A DNA stretch of 64,000 bases from Enterococcaceae bacterium OF42-14pH9A (GCA_027692465.1 JAQEYU010000001.1:1373338-1437337); one strand, 5' to 3'. Shown: positions 7,795 through 18,069, counted from the first letter of the stretch. Notes: generated by a model not told the origin, from the letters alone. A program made the numbers and translations.

Positions 7795-8069
7795 AATATC
7801 AACAATCTGTGATGGAAAGAGTAGGCAGTGGCCGACTATTCAGAGAGAGGGATCGTGGCTGAGAGTCCCTTGAGTCCGACTGACGAAAGACATTCCGGAG
7901 ATGAGCGCGTGCAAAGCCGCTCCGTTTTGAGTACGTTACACTCCAGAGGAAGATCTGCCGCTTATCAAGGCGTGCGGCCAGCAGCCGCAAGATCCTCGAA
8001 AACCAGGTGGTACCGCGTATGACTAGTCATCCGCCCTTGTGTCGTAACAAACACAAGGGCGGATTTTTT
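7795..8069 (+). promoter_or_regulatory. T-box leader (tRNA-Asp specifier) controlling hisS-aspS
   Basis: The T-box core AGGTGGTACCGCG lies at 8005-8016. It is followed by a strong terminator (14-bp stem ATCCGCCCTTGTGT / ACACAAGGGCGGAT, 8029-8064, then T-tract) whose 5' arm lies next to the antiterminator. Upstream is Stem I with AGAGAG ... GTGGCTGAGAG near the apical loop, and a specifier block GAAAGACATTCC with GAC (Asp) at 7889-7891, placed as in known T-boxes (GAA-codon-A). Uncharged tRNA-Asp would stabilise antitermination and raise hisS-aspS expression. The specifier assignment is by position, not by folding software. Confidence 0.85.
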
Positions 8070-8072
8070 GCT

Positions 8073-8222
8073 GTGAAACACGACGATTGGACTGCAGAGC
8101 AGTACAGAGTCGATATTGAACAGTACCAGCTGAGCGCAGAGAGGGTGGTCTCCATCGTCCGAAACACAGCGACTGACTTGCAAAACAAGGCAGAACTGAT
8201 GTTGAACAGAATAATCGATTGA
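8073..8222 (+). CDS. Possible small open frame in the hisS leader (49 residues)
   Basis: A GTG-started frame right after the T-box terminator would encode 49 residues beginning MKHDDW and ending NRIID. The opening His-Asp-Asp is curious in front of hisS-aspS, and the rest is helical and charged. There is no separate Shine-Dalgarno, and similar-length open frames exist on the other strand, so this may be chance. Confidence 0.2.
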   Translation: MKHDDWTAEQYRVDIEQYQLSAERVVSIVRNTATDLQNKAELMLNRIID

Positions 8223-8387
8223 ACTGCCTCACCTGCCAGATCCCAATGGCGTATAAGGCAGAACTGAGCAACCCTCGCAAAAATCAAAGCTGCCTTGTGC
8301 CGGAGCTTTAGGTTTATCCCTGTTCTACCATACTAAAGCATTTTCAGCCACAACTTAAGATAAAACCATGAAAAGGAGTTTTGTGCT

Positions 8388-9689
8388 ATGAGTTATCAAC
8401 GTCCGAAAGGTACCAATGATATTCTGCCGGGTGAATCCGAAAAGTGGCAGTTTATCGAAGAAACTGCCCGTTTGCTGTTCCGAGACTATCAATACCAGGA
8501 GATTCGCACGCCAATCTTCGAACATTATGAAGTGATCTCCCGCAGTGTCGGGGATACGACTGATATCGTGTCTAAGGAAATGTACGACTTTTATGATAAA
8601 GGTGACCGTCACGTGACGCTGCGGCCGGAAGGAACAGCGCCGATTGTGCGGGCATATGTGGAAAACAAGCTTTACGGACCGGAATTTCCGAAGCCTTTCA
8701 AAATGTTTTACACCGGGCCGATGTTCCGCTATGAACGTCCGCAAAAAGGCCGTCTGCGCCAATTTCATCAAATCGGTGTGGAAGCTTTCGGATCGGCCAA
8801 TCCGGCAACCGATGTCGAATCCATGGCAATGGCACTGGACTTTTTCAAACAGTTGGGGATCCAGCAAGTTCGGTTGGTGATTAATTCGTTGGGGGATAAA
8901 GAGACCAGGGCCGCTTATCGGCAAGCGCTAATCGATTATCTGAAACCCCATACGGCTGAGCTCAGTGAAGACTCTCAGCGGCGTCTTCATGAAAATCCGT
9001 TACGGGTTTTGGATTCAAAAGATAAGCGGGACAAGCAATTTGTTGCCGATGCGCCGTCGATCCTGGATTATCTCAGTGAGACTGCCAGTGCGCATTTTGA
9101 AGCTGTGAAAACGATGCTGGACGCATTGGCGATTCCTTATGAAGTAGACAGCAATATGGTTCGGGGGTTAGATTATTATACCCACACCATTTTTGAGATC
9201 ATGAGTGATGCACCGGGCATGGGGGCGCAAGCTACGATCTGTGCCGGTGGTCGTTATGATCATCTGGTAGAAGAACTGGGAGGCGAAGCGACACCGGCGT
9301 TCGGATTTGCGATGGGCATCGAACGGGTGCTGTTGACTTTGGAATCTGAGGAAGTCGTTTTGCCGGCGTTGAACGAGCTGGACGCTTATGTGGTCAGCTT
9401 GGGGGATGAGACCAACGTTGAAGCTCTGAAAGTCGTGCAGGCGATCCGCAACTTCGGTTTCTCGGCCGACCGGGATGTGATGGGACGCAAAGCCAAAGCC
9501 CAATTCAAATCAGCTGACAAAGCCGGTGCCAAACTGGTACTGACGATTGGCGGCAATGAGTTGGAGCAGGGCATTATCAATGTCAAAGGCATGGCCAACC
9601 GTCAGGAAAAGGCCTTTGCACTGACTGATATCTATGAACGCTTTGATGAAATTTATGATGAAATGACTACGGTACTGTTCGAAGGTTGA
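8388..9689 (+). CDS. hisS: Histidyl-tRNA synthetase
   Basis: 433 residues, the usual length. The ATG at 8388 follows AAAAGGAG. Class II motifs are present: opening [11 protein letters not shown], motif 2 [15 protein letters not shown], the HisRS-specific [11 protein letters not shown], and motif 3 [11 protein letters not shown]. The C-terminal anticodon-binding domain covers about residues 330-433. It charges tRNA-His with histidine in the cytoplasm. It is the first gene of a hisS-aspS operon under the T-box at 7795-8069. The 318-base gap between the T-box terminator and the start is unusually long. Confidence 0.98.
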   Translation: MSYQRPKGTNDILPGESEKWQFIEETARLLFRDYQYQEIRTPIFEHYEVISRSVGDTTDIVSKEMYDFYDKGDRHVTLRPEGTAPIVRAYVENKLYGPEFPKPFKMFYTGPMFRYERPQKGRLRQFHQIGVEAFGSANPATDVESMAMALDFFKQLGIQQVRLVINSLGDKETRAAYRQALIDYLKPHTAELSEDSQRRLHENPLRVLDSKDKRDKQFVADAPSILDYLSETASAHFEAVKTMLDALAIPYEVDSNMVRGLDYYTHTIFEIMSDAPGMGAQATICAGGRYDHLVEELGGEATPAFGFAMGIERVLLTLESEEVVLPALNELDAYVVSLGDETNVEALKVVQAIRNFGFSADRDVMGRKAKAQFKSADKAGAKLVLTIGGNELEQGIINVKGMANRQEKAFALTDIYERFDEIYDEMTTVLFEG

Positions 9690-9713
9690 TGCGAAGAGTC
9701 TGTCGGTTATCCG

Positions 9714-9744
9714 GATCAGGTCCGCAGAGCTTGCGTACCTGATC
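9714..9744 (+). promoter_or_regulatory. Intercistronic hairpin between hisS and aspS
   Basis: GATCAGGTCCGCA / TGCGTACCTGATC with one mismatch. An A-run, not a T-run, follows on the coding strand, so it is more likely an mRNA stability or processing hairpin than a terminator. Confidence 0.45.
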
Positions 9745-9773
9745 AAAAAATGAAAAAAATGGGGGAGAATGAA

Positions 9774-11543
9774 ATGGCAAAACGTACTGTATACTGCGGT
9801 CTGGTATCTGAAGCACAATTGGATCAGACTGTTACACTGAAAGGCTGGGTCCAAAAACGGCGGGATCTGGGGGGCGTAATCTTTATCGATCTGCGGGACC
9901 GGGAAGGAATCGTTCAGGTGGTCTTCAATCCGGAGCGGGACAAAAAAGCATGGGAAATCGCTGACAAATGCCGCAGTGAATTCGTAATCGAAGTGACCGG
10001 CATCGTAGAAAACCGGACACCGGAAGCTGTCAATCCGAAAATGACCACCGGCGCTTTTGAAGTAATGGCGACCGATATCACTATTTTGAACCGCTCGAAA
10101 ACACCGCCTTTTGCCATTGAAGACGATCAAACCATCAGTGACGAGATTCGTTTGAAATACCGGGCATTGGATCTGCGCCGTCCGAAAATGACGCAAAATC
10201 TGATCACCCGTCACAAAACGACACATGCGATCCGGGAATACCTGGACGGACTGGGCTTTTTGGATATCGAAACCCCTTATTTAGGCAAATCCACACCTGA
10301 GGGAGCCCGAGATTATCTGGTGCCTTCTCGCGTGCATCCCGGTCACTTTTACGCATTGCCGCAATCTCCGCAGATTTTCAAACAGCTGTTAATGACAGCC
10401 GGTTTTGACCGTTATTATCAAGTGGCCCGCTGCTTCCGTGATGAAGATCTCCGGGGTGACCGCCAGCCGGAATTTACTCAGATTGATATGGAAATGGCGT
10501 TTCTGGAGATGGATGAGATTCAGGAAATCACAGAAGGTATGATCGCCAAAGTCATGAAAGAGGTCAAAGGAATCGACGTCACACTGCCATTCCCACGTAT
10601 GACCTATGACGATGCGATGGCCCGCTACGGCTCTGACAAACCGGATACCCGCTTTGACATGGAGCTGATCGATATCTCGGAAGTTGTCAAAGGCGTGGAC
10701 TTCAAAGTCTTCCAAATGGCACTGGATCACGGCGGTGTCGTCAAAGCTTTGAACGCAAAAGGCGCAGCCGATAACTATTCCCGTAAAGACATGGACAATC
10801 TGGGCAAATATGTCGGTCAATTCGGTGCCAAGGGCTTGGCTTGGCTGAAAGTCGAAGCAGACGGTCTGAAAGGGCCAATCGCAAAATTTTTCGGCGACAA
10901 AGAAGCAGAAATCATCGCAGCTACCAACGCGGAAGTCGGCGACCTGCTGATGTTCGGGGCTGACAACTATGGTGTAGTTTCGGCGGCGTTAGGGGCCATT
11001 CGTTCCCGTCTCGGCAAAGAACTGGGACTGATCGATGAAAGCAAATTCAATTTCCTGTGGATTACCGACTGGCCGCAGTTCGAATACAGTGAAGAAGAAG
11101 GCCGCTATGTTTCGGCTCACCACCCATTCACGATGCCTAAAGCCGAAGACGTGGAATTGTTGGCAACTGCCCCGGAAAAAGTCTATGCGGAAGCTTACGA
11201 TATCGTGTTGAACGGCTATGAGCTGGGCGGCGGTTCACTGCGTATCCACACCCGGGAGCTGCAAGAGCAGATGTTTCGCACGTTGGGCTTCTCTGATGAA
11301 GCCATGACCGAACAGTTCGGCTTCCTGCTGGATGCACTGGATTACGGCTTCCCGCCGCTGGGAGGCATTGCGCTCGGCCTGGACCGCTTTGTCATGCTGT
11401 TAGCAGGTGAGGACAATATCCGCGAAGTCATCGCCTTCCCTAAAAACGGGAAAGCTGCCGACCCGATGACCGAAGCACCGAGCACCGTTTCACCGCTGCA
11501 GTTGTTCGAACTGAGCATCAATGTGACAAATGTGGAAGAATAA
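9774..11543 (+). CDS. aspS: Aspartyl-tRNA synthetase
   Basis: 589 residues, typical of the bacterial type. The start is the ATG at 9774, six bases after GGGGGAG; the frame is open to 9750 without a ribosome site. It has an N-terminal OB-fold anticodon domain ([20 protein letters not shown]), the class II core with [16 protein letters not shown] (motif 2), the bacterial GAD insertion around residues 300-415, and motif 3 [15 protein letters not shown]. It charges tRNA-Asp. It is co-transcribed with hisS, and the tRNA-Asp specifier of the T-box fits this gene as the regulatory target. Confidence 0.98.
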   Translation: MAKRTVYCGLVSEAQLDQTVTLKGWVQKRRDLGGVIFIDLRDREGIVQVVFNPERDKKAWEIADKCRSEFVIEVTGIVENRTPEAVNPKMTTGAFEVMATDITILNRSKTPPFAIEDDQTISDEIRLKYRALDLRRPKMTQNLITRHKTTHAIREYLDGLGFLDIETPYLGKSTPEGARDYLVPSRVHPGHFYALPQSPQIFKQLLMTAGFDRYYQVARCFRDEDLRGDRQPEFTQIDMEMAFLEMDEIQEITEGMIAKVMKEVKGIDVTLPFPRMTYDDAMARYGSDKPDTRFDMELIDISEVVKGVDFKVFQMALDHGGVVKALNAKGAADNYSRKDMDNLGKYVGQFGAKGLAWLKVEADGLKGPIAKFFGDKEAEIIAATNAEVGDLLMFGADNYGVVSAALGAIRSRLGKELGLIDESKFNFLWITDWPQFEYSEEEGRYVSAHHPFTMPKAEDVELLATAPEKVYAEAYDIVLNGYELGGGSLRIHTRELQEQMFRTLGFSDEAMTEQFGFLLDALDYGFPPLGGIALGLDRFVMLLAGEDNIREVIAFPKNGKAADPMTEAPSTVSPLQLFELSINVTNVEE

Positions 11544-11552
11544 ATAGCAGAA

Positions 11553-11586
11553 ACAGGCGCAGACTTTGAGTTGCGCCTGTTTTTTG
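11553..11586 (+). terminator. Terminator of hisS-aspS
   Basis: ACAGGCGCA / TGCGCCTGT stem followed by six T. Confidence 0.9.
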
Positions 11587-11692
11587 TCATTGTAAAAGCC
11601 GGATCGTGCTGTCTTTTACACGCAAGTTTCCGCTTTTTTCTTACCTTTCTTAAAGAATCCAGCTTCTTCTTTCGTTTTCCCGCCTTTCCCCG

Positions 11693-11698
11693 TATAAT
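11693..11698 (+). promoter_or_regulatory. -10 box for the YitT-like gene
   Basis: Perfect TATAAT about 95 bases before the start; the -35 is poor. A small hairpin with T-tract (11727-11757) lies in the leader and may attenuate. Confidence 0.45.
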
Positions 11699-11793
11699 GT
11701 AACTGAATCTGCGCTGGAAGATCGTCCGAAAAAGCGAGCGGGCTGTTTTTTTGCACGGACGCAAACGTATTTGAAATGAGGAAGCCATCTGTT

Positions 11794-12669
11794 ATGGAAA
11801 AACTGTTCAAATTGATGCCCCATCCGGATTATGCCCAAAAGTTTTCCTTTTCGGTCGTCTACGCGCTGCTGGCAGCGGTCGCGGTGAATTTCTTCTACCA
11901 GCCGGGACAGATCTATTCTTCCGGAATCACCGGTATCGCCCAGATACTGACCACCTTGTCGAAGGATCTGATCGGGATCCACGTGCCGGTTTCTGCTACA
12001 CTCTTACTGTTGAATCTGCCGCTGTTTTTGCTGGGCTGGTTCAAGATTGGTCATAAATTCACGATTTTTACCGGGATCACGGTTCTGTTGACATCTGTTT
12101 TTATGCAGATTATCCCCGATGAGACGCTGACCACTGATCCCATTATTTGCGCGATTTTCGGCGGGGCGATCATGGGGGCCGGCGTCGGATATACCTTGAA
12201 AAACGGGCTGTCTTCCGGGGGACTGGATTTTGTCAGTATCGCCATTCGTAAAAAGACCGGCAATACGATCGGCTCTATTTCCATCACCTTCAATCTCTTC
12301 ATCATGCTGGCGGCAGGATTGTTGTTCGGTTGGCAATACGCATTGTACAGCGCCATCGCTATCTTTGTTTCCGGCAAAGTAACAGATGCAGTTTACACGA
12401 AGCAAAAGAAAATGCAGGTGACCATCATCACCCGTCATCCGGAAAAGGTCATCCACACGATCCAGAAAAAAATGCGCCGCGGTATCACGATTATCAATGA
12501 AGCCGAGGGAGCCTACAAGCATGACAAGCAAACGGTGCTGCTGACGGTAGTGACCCGCTATGAGCTGCCTCTTTTGCGGACGGCCATGAAGGAAGCGGAC
12601 AAAAAAGCCTTCGTCAGTATCGCTGATAACGTCCAGATTTTGGGTCATTTTTACGAAGAAGAGCTGTAA
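11794..12669 (+). CDS. YitT family membrane protein (DUF161 + DUF2179)
   Basis: 291 residues from the ATG at 11794, nine bases after GAGGAAG. The in-frame ATG at 11776 overlaps that site. Residues 20-205 contain five to six hydrophobic helices with the family signatures FFYQPGQIYSSGITGIAQ and NGLSSGGLDFVSIAIRKK. The C-terminal 85 residues form the soluble DUF2179 domain (MQVTIITRHPEKV to IADNVQILGHFYEEEL). Members are inner-membrane proteins of unknown transport or regulatory role. It is followed after 65 bases by the OatA-like gene with no terminator between, so the two may share a transcript. Confidence 0.9.
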   Translation: MEKLFKLMPHPDYAQKFSFSVVYALLAAVAVNFFYQPGQIYSSGITGIAQILTTLSKDLIGIHVPVSATLLLLNLPLFLLGWFKIGHKFTIFTGITVLLTSVFMQIIPDETLTTDPIICAIFGGAIMGAGVGYTLKNGLSSGGLDFVSIAIRKKTGNTIGSISITFNLFIMLAAGLLFGWQYALYSAIAIFVSGKVTDAVYTKQKKMQVTIITRHPEKVIHTIQKKMRRGITIINEAEGAYKHDKQTVLLTVVTRYELPLLRTAMKEADKKAFVSIADNVQILGHFYEEEL

Positions 12670-12734
12670 TCTCCTCTGTCTGAGCTGATCCATTAACGAA
12701 CCACCAATTCAAATAGAAAAGTTGGAATACGACC

Positions 12735-14657
12735 ATGGAAACGAAACGATTGAAAAAAAGCCGCTACATTTCCGGTTTGGACGGAGTCCGTACGCTGGCG
12801 GTCCTGGGTGTCATCTTTTACCATCTGCTGCCTGATAAAATGCGGGGCGGCTATCTGGGGGTGCCGGTATTTTTTGCTATCTCCGGTTATCTGATCACCG
12901 ATCACCTGCGCTTGGAGTGGGAACAGCGGGGCAAGATCTCGCTGAAGGGCTTCTTTGGACGCCGACTGAAACGACTCTATCCGCCGATGCTGTTCTTTTT
13001 GGTTGTCACCACGGCTTACATCACCTTGTTTCAGCACAATCTGCTGAACAATCTGAAGGGTGTCGTCACGTCGGCGCTTTTGTATGTCAACAACTGGTGG
13101 CAGATCAATCAGGGCATGAGTTACTTTGAACGCTTCACTAATGAATCGCCGTTTACCCACATCTGGTATCTCTCGGTAGAATTTCAAAATTATCTGATCT
13201 GGCCGATTTTGTTTGTTCTGCTGATGACCTTTGTCAAAAACCGCAAGAAGATCTTTCTGGTGGTCTTGGCCGGGGCGCTGCTGTCGGCGATTCTGATGGC
13301 AGTGGATTTTGTTCCGGGAGCCGATCCGACAAGGGTCTATTATGGGACCGATACCCGGATCTTTTCCATCTGGCTGGGTAGTGCAATGGCCTTTTTATGG
13401 CCTACGACTCACCTGCGTACCAAGATTCCGCAGCAGGCCAAGAAGGTATTGAACCGACTGGGGCTGCTTTGTCTGGCACTGCTGATCGTCGCCTTCTTTC
13501 TGTTGGATGCCCATTACACCTTTGTCTATCGCGGAGGTATGTTCTTGATCAGCCTGATTGCAGTTTTGTTGATCATGGTGGTGGTCCATCCCGGTGCCAG
13601 CCTGAATAAATGGCTGACCAATCCGGTGTTCACCTATATCGGCAAACGCAGCTACGGAATCTACTTATACCAGTACCCGGTCATGATCTTCTATGAAGCA
13701 AAAGTCAAAAATATCGCCGATCATCTCTGGCTTCACACCCTCATCGAGATTCTGCTGATTTTGATCTGTGCAGAGCTTTCCTATCGACTGATCGATCGGC
13801 CGCTGCGGAATTTCGATTATTCCAAAACCTGGCAGACGGTCAAGGGCTGGTTCAAAAAACCTGTCATTTCGCGGCAAAAGCCGTTTTTGATTCCGGGTCT
13901 GCTGCTGGTCGCGGTGGCACTGACCGGTTTTATCATGGCGCCGTCCAACCACGTTACGGCGGAGCAAAAGCAGATGCAAGAACAGATCCTGAAAAATCGG
14001 GAAATCTCCGAAGCGACCAAAAAAGAGGCGCAAAAGGCCAAAGAAACGGCTGGCAGCAACACTTCCGAGAGCGGTAAAACGACGGATTCCTCGACAACTG
14101 AAGAAATTGATCCCCAAATGCAGGCTCACATGAAGCAGATGGAGAGTACTTACGGCTTGTCTTCTGAACAAGTAGCCGCTGCCTATAAGTTGAAGTTCAC
14201 CGCTTTCGGAGATTCCGTTATGCTGGGAGCGGCACAAAACATGAAAGACCTCTTCCCGCAAGCGGTGGTGGATGCCAATATCAACCGCCAAGTCTACAGC
14301 AGTGTGGACCTGGTAGAAAAATTGGCAGATCAAGGACTGTTGAATGATCCGGTCATCGTCGGCTTGGGCACCAACGGCGATTTCAACGACTCCCAGTTTG
14401 CCGACTTCATGAAAGTCTTGGGGGATCGCAAAGTCTATTGGGTCAACGTTTATGCACCATCTGTCCGTACCCAGAACGTTGTCAACAACTCCCTTGCCAA
14501 TCTGGTGAAGAAATACGATAATCTGACAGTGATTGACTGGCATACGTATGCCGCTAACGGCAATGCCGACTGGTTTTATGAAGATGGTGTTCACCTGACT
14601 CCGGAAGGGCGGATCGCCTACACCAAATTGCTGTTTTCAACATTGACGAATCAATAA
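12735..14657 (+). CDS. OatA-like membrane acyltransferase (Acyltransferase 3 + SGNH)
   Basis: 640 residues. The N-terminal acyltransferase-3 domain (about 12-375) has about ten transmembrane helices and opens YISGLDGVRTLAV, with the conserved His in IFYHLLP. A linker rich in Lys, Glu, Ser and Thr (about 420-470) leads to an extracellular SGNH domain with FGDSVMLG (nucleophile Ser), VGLGTNGDF (Asn) and DGVHLTPEG (Asp-x-x-His). This is the architecture of OatA, which O-acetylates MurNAc and gives lysozyme resistance; related proteins modify other wall polymers. The ribosome site is weak (AAAAGTTGGA). A second protein of this kind ends at 391. Confidence 0.9.
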   Translation: METKRLKKSRYISGLDGVRTLAVLGVIFYHLLPDKMRGGYLGVPVFFAISGYLITDHLRLEWEQRGKISLKGFFGRRLKRLYPPMLFFLVVTTAYITLFQHNLLNNLKGVVTSALLYVNNWWQINQGMSYFERFTNESPFTHIWYLSVEFQNYLIWPILFVLLMTFVKNRKKIFLVVLAGALLSAILMAVDFVPGADPTRVYYGTDTRIFSIWLGSAMAFLWPTTHLRTKIPQQAKKVLNRLGLLCLALLIVAFFLLDAHYTFVYRGGMFLISLIAVLLIMVVVHPGASLNKWLTNPVFTYIGKRSYGIYLYQYPVMIFYEAKVKNIADHLWLHTLIEILLILICAELSYRLIDRPLRNFDYSKTWQTVKGWFKKPVISRQKPFLIPGLLLVAVALTGFIMAPSNHVTAEQKQMQEQILKNREISEATKKEAQKAKETAGSNTSESGKTTDSSTTEEIDPQMQAHMKQMESTYGLSSEQVAAAYKLKFTAFGDSVMLGAAQNMKDLFPQAVVDANINRQVYSSVDLVEKLADQGLLNDPVIVGLGTNGDFNDSQFADFMKVLGDRKVYWVNVYAPSVRTQNVVNNSLANLVKKYDNLTVIDWHTYAANGNADWFYEDGVHLTPEGRIAYTKLLFSTLTNQ

Positions 14658-14707
14658 CAGCGCAGCAGATGAAATCAGAGTGTGTTTGAGGACTCAACGC
14701 TCATTAT

Positions 14708-14775
14708 AAAAAAACACCTTTTTGCAAACGAGACAGTGGGAAGTCTGTCTATTGCTGCAAAAAGGTGTTTTTTGT
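14708..14775. terminator. Bidirectional terminator between the OatA-like gene and the GNAT gene
   Basis: Long perfect arms AAAAAACACCTTTTTGCA / TGCAAAAAGGTGTTTTTT, usable on both strands between convergent genes. Confidence 0.9.
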
Positions 14776-14820
14776 TTGCTGGCGTGCTTTGGCATGACTC
14801 GCTGATAGCGGCATTTTTTG

Positions 14821-15351
14821 TCACAAATCTTTGATCAGGATCAGGTCGGTCTGCGGGTCGTCGCCCATTACAAAGACATGGCTGCTTACCTGGCGAAAGC
14901 CCATTTTTTGATAAAAAGCCCGGGCGTTCTGATTATGTTCCCAGACGCCCAACCACAGGTGCTGCTTGTTTTTACGCTGGGCAGTCTCCAAGGCGAATTC
15001 CAGCAGATAGCGGCCCAGTCCCTGTTTTTGGTAAGGGCGGCGGATGTAGATCCGTTCCACTTCCAAAGCATCGGCAGCGATATCTTCCGTCTGAGCCTGC
15101 CCGGTATTCAATTTGAGGTAGCCGGCAGGGGTTCCGTCGGCTGTCGCTAACAGATAAAAGCTCGTGCCGACAGTAGCCAGCTCCGCCCGCAGCTTTTCCG
15201 GTTCATAGGCTGCAGTCAGATAGGCAGCCATATTTTCCGGCGTGTTTTGGGCAGCAAAGGTATCAGTGAAGGTTTCGATGCCGATCGTTCGGAGCAGCTC
15301 CAGATCGCTTTCACTGCATTTGCGGATAGTCATAGCAGACAAAATTTTCAT
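14821..15351 (-). CDS. GNAT family N-acetyltransferase
   Basis: 176 residues if begun at 15351. The acetyl-CoA motif A is clear (YQKQGLGRYLLEFAL), with a typical GNAT end NARAFYQKMGFRQV. The start is uncertain: AGGAGG is only one base from the ATG at 15351, and the next in-frame ATG (15333) is about 19 bases away. A TTG at 15342 has the best spacing. It lies 16 bases after nnrD and is very likely co-transcribed with it. The substrate is unknown; the MTIRKCSESDLELL opening resembles small-molecule or peptide amine acetyltransferases. Confidence 0.85.
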   Translation of the reverse strand: MKILSAMTIRKCSESDLELLRTIGIETFTDTFAAQNTPENMAAYLTAAYEPEKLRAELATVGTSFYLLATADGTPAGYLKLNTGQAQTEDIAADALEVERIYIRRPYQKQGLGRYLLEFALETAQRKNKQHLWLGVWEHNQNARAFYQKMGFRQVSSHVFVMGDDPQTDLILIKDL

Positions 15352-15367
15352 TCCTCCTGTAAATAAG

Positions 15368-16228
15368 TCAGTTTGGATCAGCAGCAAAATGCGCCATGTA
15401 AAAAGGCAGTGCGGCGCTGATCTCGGTGGGCAGCACGACGTAACGCTCTCGGGCCAGCTCGTCGGCGATCAGGCTGTGAAGTGCTACTGCGGCAGCGATC
15501 GTCCGGCCGTTACGGGGAAACTGAGCCAAAAAGCCGGTGATCAGGCCTGCCAAGGTATCACCGCTGCCGCCGGTGGCCATGGCCGGCGAACCATAAGGAT
15601 TGCGCAATTGCAGACCGTCAGCGGTATAGATTTGCGTGCGATGGCTTTTGACGATGACAGTTGTACCCAAGTTTGCGACAGCCTGCCGGTTTGCGGCCTC
15701 ATCTTGTTGCGCAATCGGAATGCCGGACAGTCGCTGCCACTCCATCTGATGAGGCGTGAAGACGACCGTTTCCGGAAAGCGGAGTATCCGGGGAAGGGCC
15801 GTGGGATCAGCGGCTGTTGCCAATAATGTAATCGCCGAACCGTCTAACACCAGCCATTGTTCCGGGCGCCGCTTTGCTAGCAGAAAGTCCAGCAATTTGC
15901 GGACTTTTTCCGAAGTTCCCAGACCGGGACCCGCCAATAAAACATCGGCGGACTCAGTGACAGCTTCCACGGCTGCAAAATCCCGCCAGTCGACAGCCAT
16001 TGCTTCCGGGCGCCGCGCCTGCAGCGGAGCATGGTTTTCTTTGGCAGTGACCACTGTCGTGAGGCCGGCGCCGGCATGGATACAGGCTTCAGCTGCCATC
16101 AGGATGGCACCGGCATAACGAGGCTCACCACCTGCCAAAACAGCACGGCCGAAAGTTCCTTTATGGGAGTCGGCAGGCCGTTTGCGGATGACCTCCCGGA
16201 GTAATTCTTCAGTGATTTCCTGCAACAT
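15368..16228 (-). CDS. nnrD: ADP-dependent (S)-NAD(P)H-hydrate dehydratase
   Basis: 286 residues from the ATG at 16228, preceded by GGGAGACAGG. It has the ribokinase-like YjeF C-terminal domain with SHKGTFGRAVLAGG near the N-terminus, LLAGPGLGTS and the signature ATGGSGDTLAGLITGFL. The enzyme dehydrates damaged NADHX/NADPHX back to NAD(P)H using ADP. The epimerase domain (NnrE) found fused in some bacteria is absent here, so it must be encoded elsewhere. Followed in the same direction by the GNAT gene. Confidence 0.93.
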   Translation of the reverse strand: MLQEITEELLREVIRKRPADSHKGTFGRAVLAGGEPRYAGAILMAAEACIHAGAGLTTVVTAKENHAPLQARRPEAMAVDWRDFAAVEAVTESADVLLAGPGLGTSEKVRKLLDFLLAKRRPEQWLVLDGSAITLLATAADPTALPRILRFPETVVFTPHQMEWQRLSGIPIAQQDEAANRQAVANLGTTVIVKSHRTQIYTADGLQLRNPYGSPAMATGGSGDTLAGLITGFLAQFPRNGRTIAAAVALHSLIADELARERYVVLPTEISAALPFYMAHFAADPN

Positions 16229-16503
16229 GACCTGTCTCCCTTCTGCGGATTTTTTCAAGTATACCATGATAAACAACCGAACTTGAAGAAAATTCCGGTA
16301 GCAGCCCGGGTGCGACGATAGCGTTTCAAAGGGAATGTGTTTTTGTTTCCTGCTGTGTAATGATACGGTTCGGTGTCATTTTGTGAAAAACAATGGTATC
16401 ATGAAAAGCGGAAAAACACTGATCATCGTTGGTTTGGTCGGTCCGGCGCAGAGAAAAAATGAGCGGATCGATCCGGCTGAACGAATATTTTGGAGGGAAC
16501 TTC

Positions 16504-17919
16504 ATGACAACTATCGATTGGAAAAAAGAAGTCGCATCACGCAAAGACGATCTGCTAAATGACTTGGTAGAATTGTTAAAGGTCAAAAGCGAGCGAGAAG
16601 ACGACAAAGCCACAGCTGACGCACCTTTTGGACCGGGACCTAAAGATGCGCTGCTCCACATGCTGGGTTACGGCGAACGAGACGGCTTCACCGTGAAAAA
16701 TGTCGACAACTACGCCGGCCACATCGAGTACGGAGAAGGCGACGAAACGCTGGGGATTTTCTGCCACATGGACGTCGTACCTGCCGGTGACGGTTGGGAT
16801 ACCGATCCTTACCAGCCTGTGATTAAAGACAACAAAATCTACGCCCGCGGTTCCTCTGATGACAAAGGACCGAGTGTCGCTGCTTATTACGGTTTGAAAA
16901 TCATCAAAGAATTGGGTCTGCCTTTGTCCAAGAAAGTCCGCTTCGTCGTCGGTTCTGATGAAGAATCCGGCTGGGGTGACATGGATTATTATTTCCAACA
17001 TGAAGAAAAACCGGATTTCGGCTTCTCGCCGGATGCTGAATTTCCCATCATCAATGGTGAAAAAGGCAATGTGACGGTGACCCTGCATTTTGAAAATACC
17101 AATGACGGCGACTTTGAGCTGCAAAGCTTTGACGCCGGCTTGCGGGTCAACATGGTGCCGGGCAATGCGACCGCTGTTTTCAAGGCGGCCGGTGATATCA
17201 GTCTGGAGGATCTGGCGACAGCTTACAGCGCTTTTCTGAATGAAAACGACCTCGCCGGTGAATTGGAAGCAGAAGGCGATCTGGTGAAAGTCGACCTGAT
17301 CGGCAAGAGTGCACATGGTGCCAGCCCACAAAGCGGTGTCAATGCCGGGACCTTCTTGGCGCTGTTCTTGGATCGTTATCCTTTTGGCGGCGGAGCGAAG
17401 AGCTTCCTGCACACGGCAGCAACTTATGTGCATGTGGATCATTACGGTGAAAAACTCGGCGTCGCCCACACAGATCCTCGCATGGGGCAGCTGACGATGA
17501 ATGCCGGTTTGCTGAAATTCGGCGAAGATTTCACAGACAACTATATTACCTTGAACTTCCGTTATCCTACCGGTGTCACAGCTGATGGTCTGGTAGAAAA
17601 AATCACAGAAACTGTTGGAGCAGATGGAGCCAAAGTCGATCGGGAAGAGCGGGATTCCGCACCTCATTATGTACCGATGGAAGATCCGTTGGTAGAAACA
17701 TTGCTGGCCGTTTATGAAGAGCACACCGGTGAAAAAGGTTATGAACAAGTAATCGGTGGCGGGACTTTCGGTCGTTTGCTGGAACGCGGCGTAGCCTATG
17801 GTGCAATGTTCCCGGGCTATACCGACACCATGCACCAAGCCAATGAATTCATGAGCTTGGATGATCTGTTCAATGCCGCAGTGATCTATGCCGATGCGAT
17901 TTACAGACTTGCAAAGTAA
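16504..17919 (+). CDS. pepV: Dipeptidase PepV (M20 family)
   Basis: 471 residues. The ATG at 16504 follows TGGAGGGAAC; the frame is open upstream without support. Dinuclear zinc ligands of the M20 family are in place: His88 and Asp90 in CHMDVVP, bridging Asp120 in RGSSDDKG, Glu154 in GSDEESGWGD, and the late His in TMHQANE. The lid domain includes GAHGASPQSG. The length and the GDGWDT and MDYYF details match lactic acid bacterial PepV, an intracellular dipeptidase with broad specificity at the end of peptide use. Own terminator. Confidence 0.95.
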   Translation: MTTIDWKKEVASRKDDLLNDLVELLKVKSEREDDKATADAPFGPGPKDALLHMLGYGERDGFTVKNVDNYAGHIEYGEGDETLGIFCHMDVVPAGDGWDTDPYQPVIKDNKIYARGSSDDKGPSVAAYYGLKIIKELGLPLSKKVRFVVGSDEESGWGDMDYYFQHEEKPDFGFSPDAEFPIINGEKGNVTVTLHFENTNDGDFELQSFDAGLRVNMVPGNATAVFKAAGDISLEDLATAYSAFLNENDLAGELEAEGDLVKVDLIGKSAHGASPQSGVNAGTFLALFLDRYPFGGGAKSFLHTAATYVHVDHYGEKLGVAHTDPRMGQLTMNAGLLKFGEDFTDNYITLNFRYPTGVTADGLVEKITETVGADGAKVDREERDSAPHYVPMEDPLVETLLAVYEEHTGEKGYEQVIGGGTFGRLLERGVAYGAMFPGYTDTMHQANEFMSLDDLFNAAVIYADAIYRLAK

Positions 17920-17928
17920 TCAAACAAC

Positions 17929-17974
17929 AAGACCCGTTTGCTGCCGCTTAAATGCGGTGCAGACGGGTCTTTTG
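17929..17974 (+). terminator. Terminator of pepV
   Basis: AAGACCCGTTTGCTGCCGC pairs with GCGGTGCAGACGGGTCTT; T-tract after. Confidence 0.85.
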
Positions 17975-18069
17975 TGTCTCTGGCAGATTGAGGCCAACCT
18001 TAGTCTAGTTGTAATCACTGTCTTTCATGCTACAATCAAAGCAGGAAAAACCAAGAGGAGGGGTGGTTT

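Noticed and set aside
13665..14594. 309-residue frame on the minus strand
   Set aside because: Antisense to the OatA-like gene; cysteine- and histidine-rich shadow composition.
16576..17838. 420-residue frame on the minus strand
   Set aside because: Exact antisense shadow of pepV; no ribosome site and no family motif.
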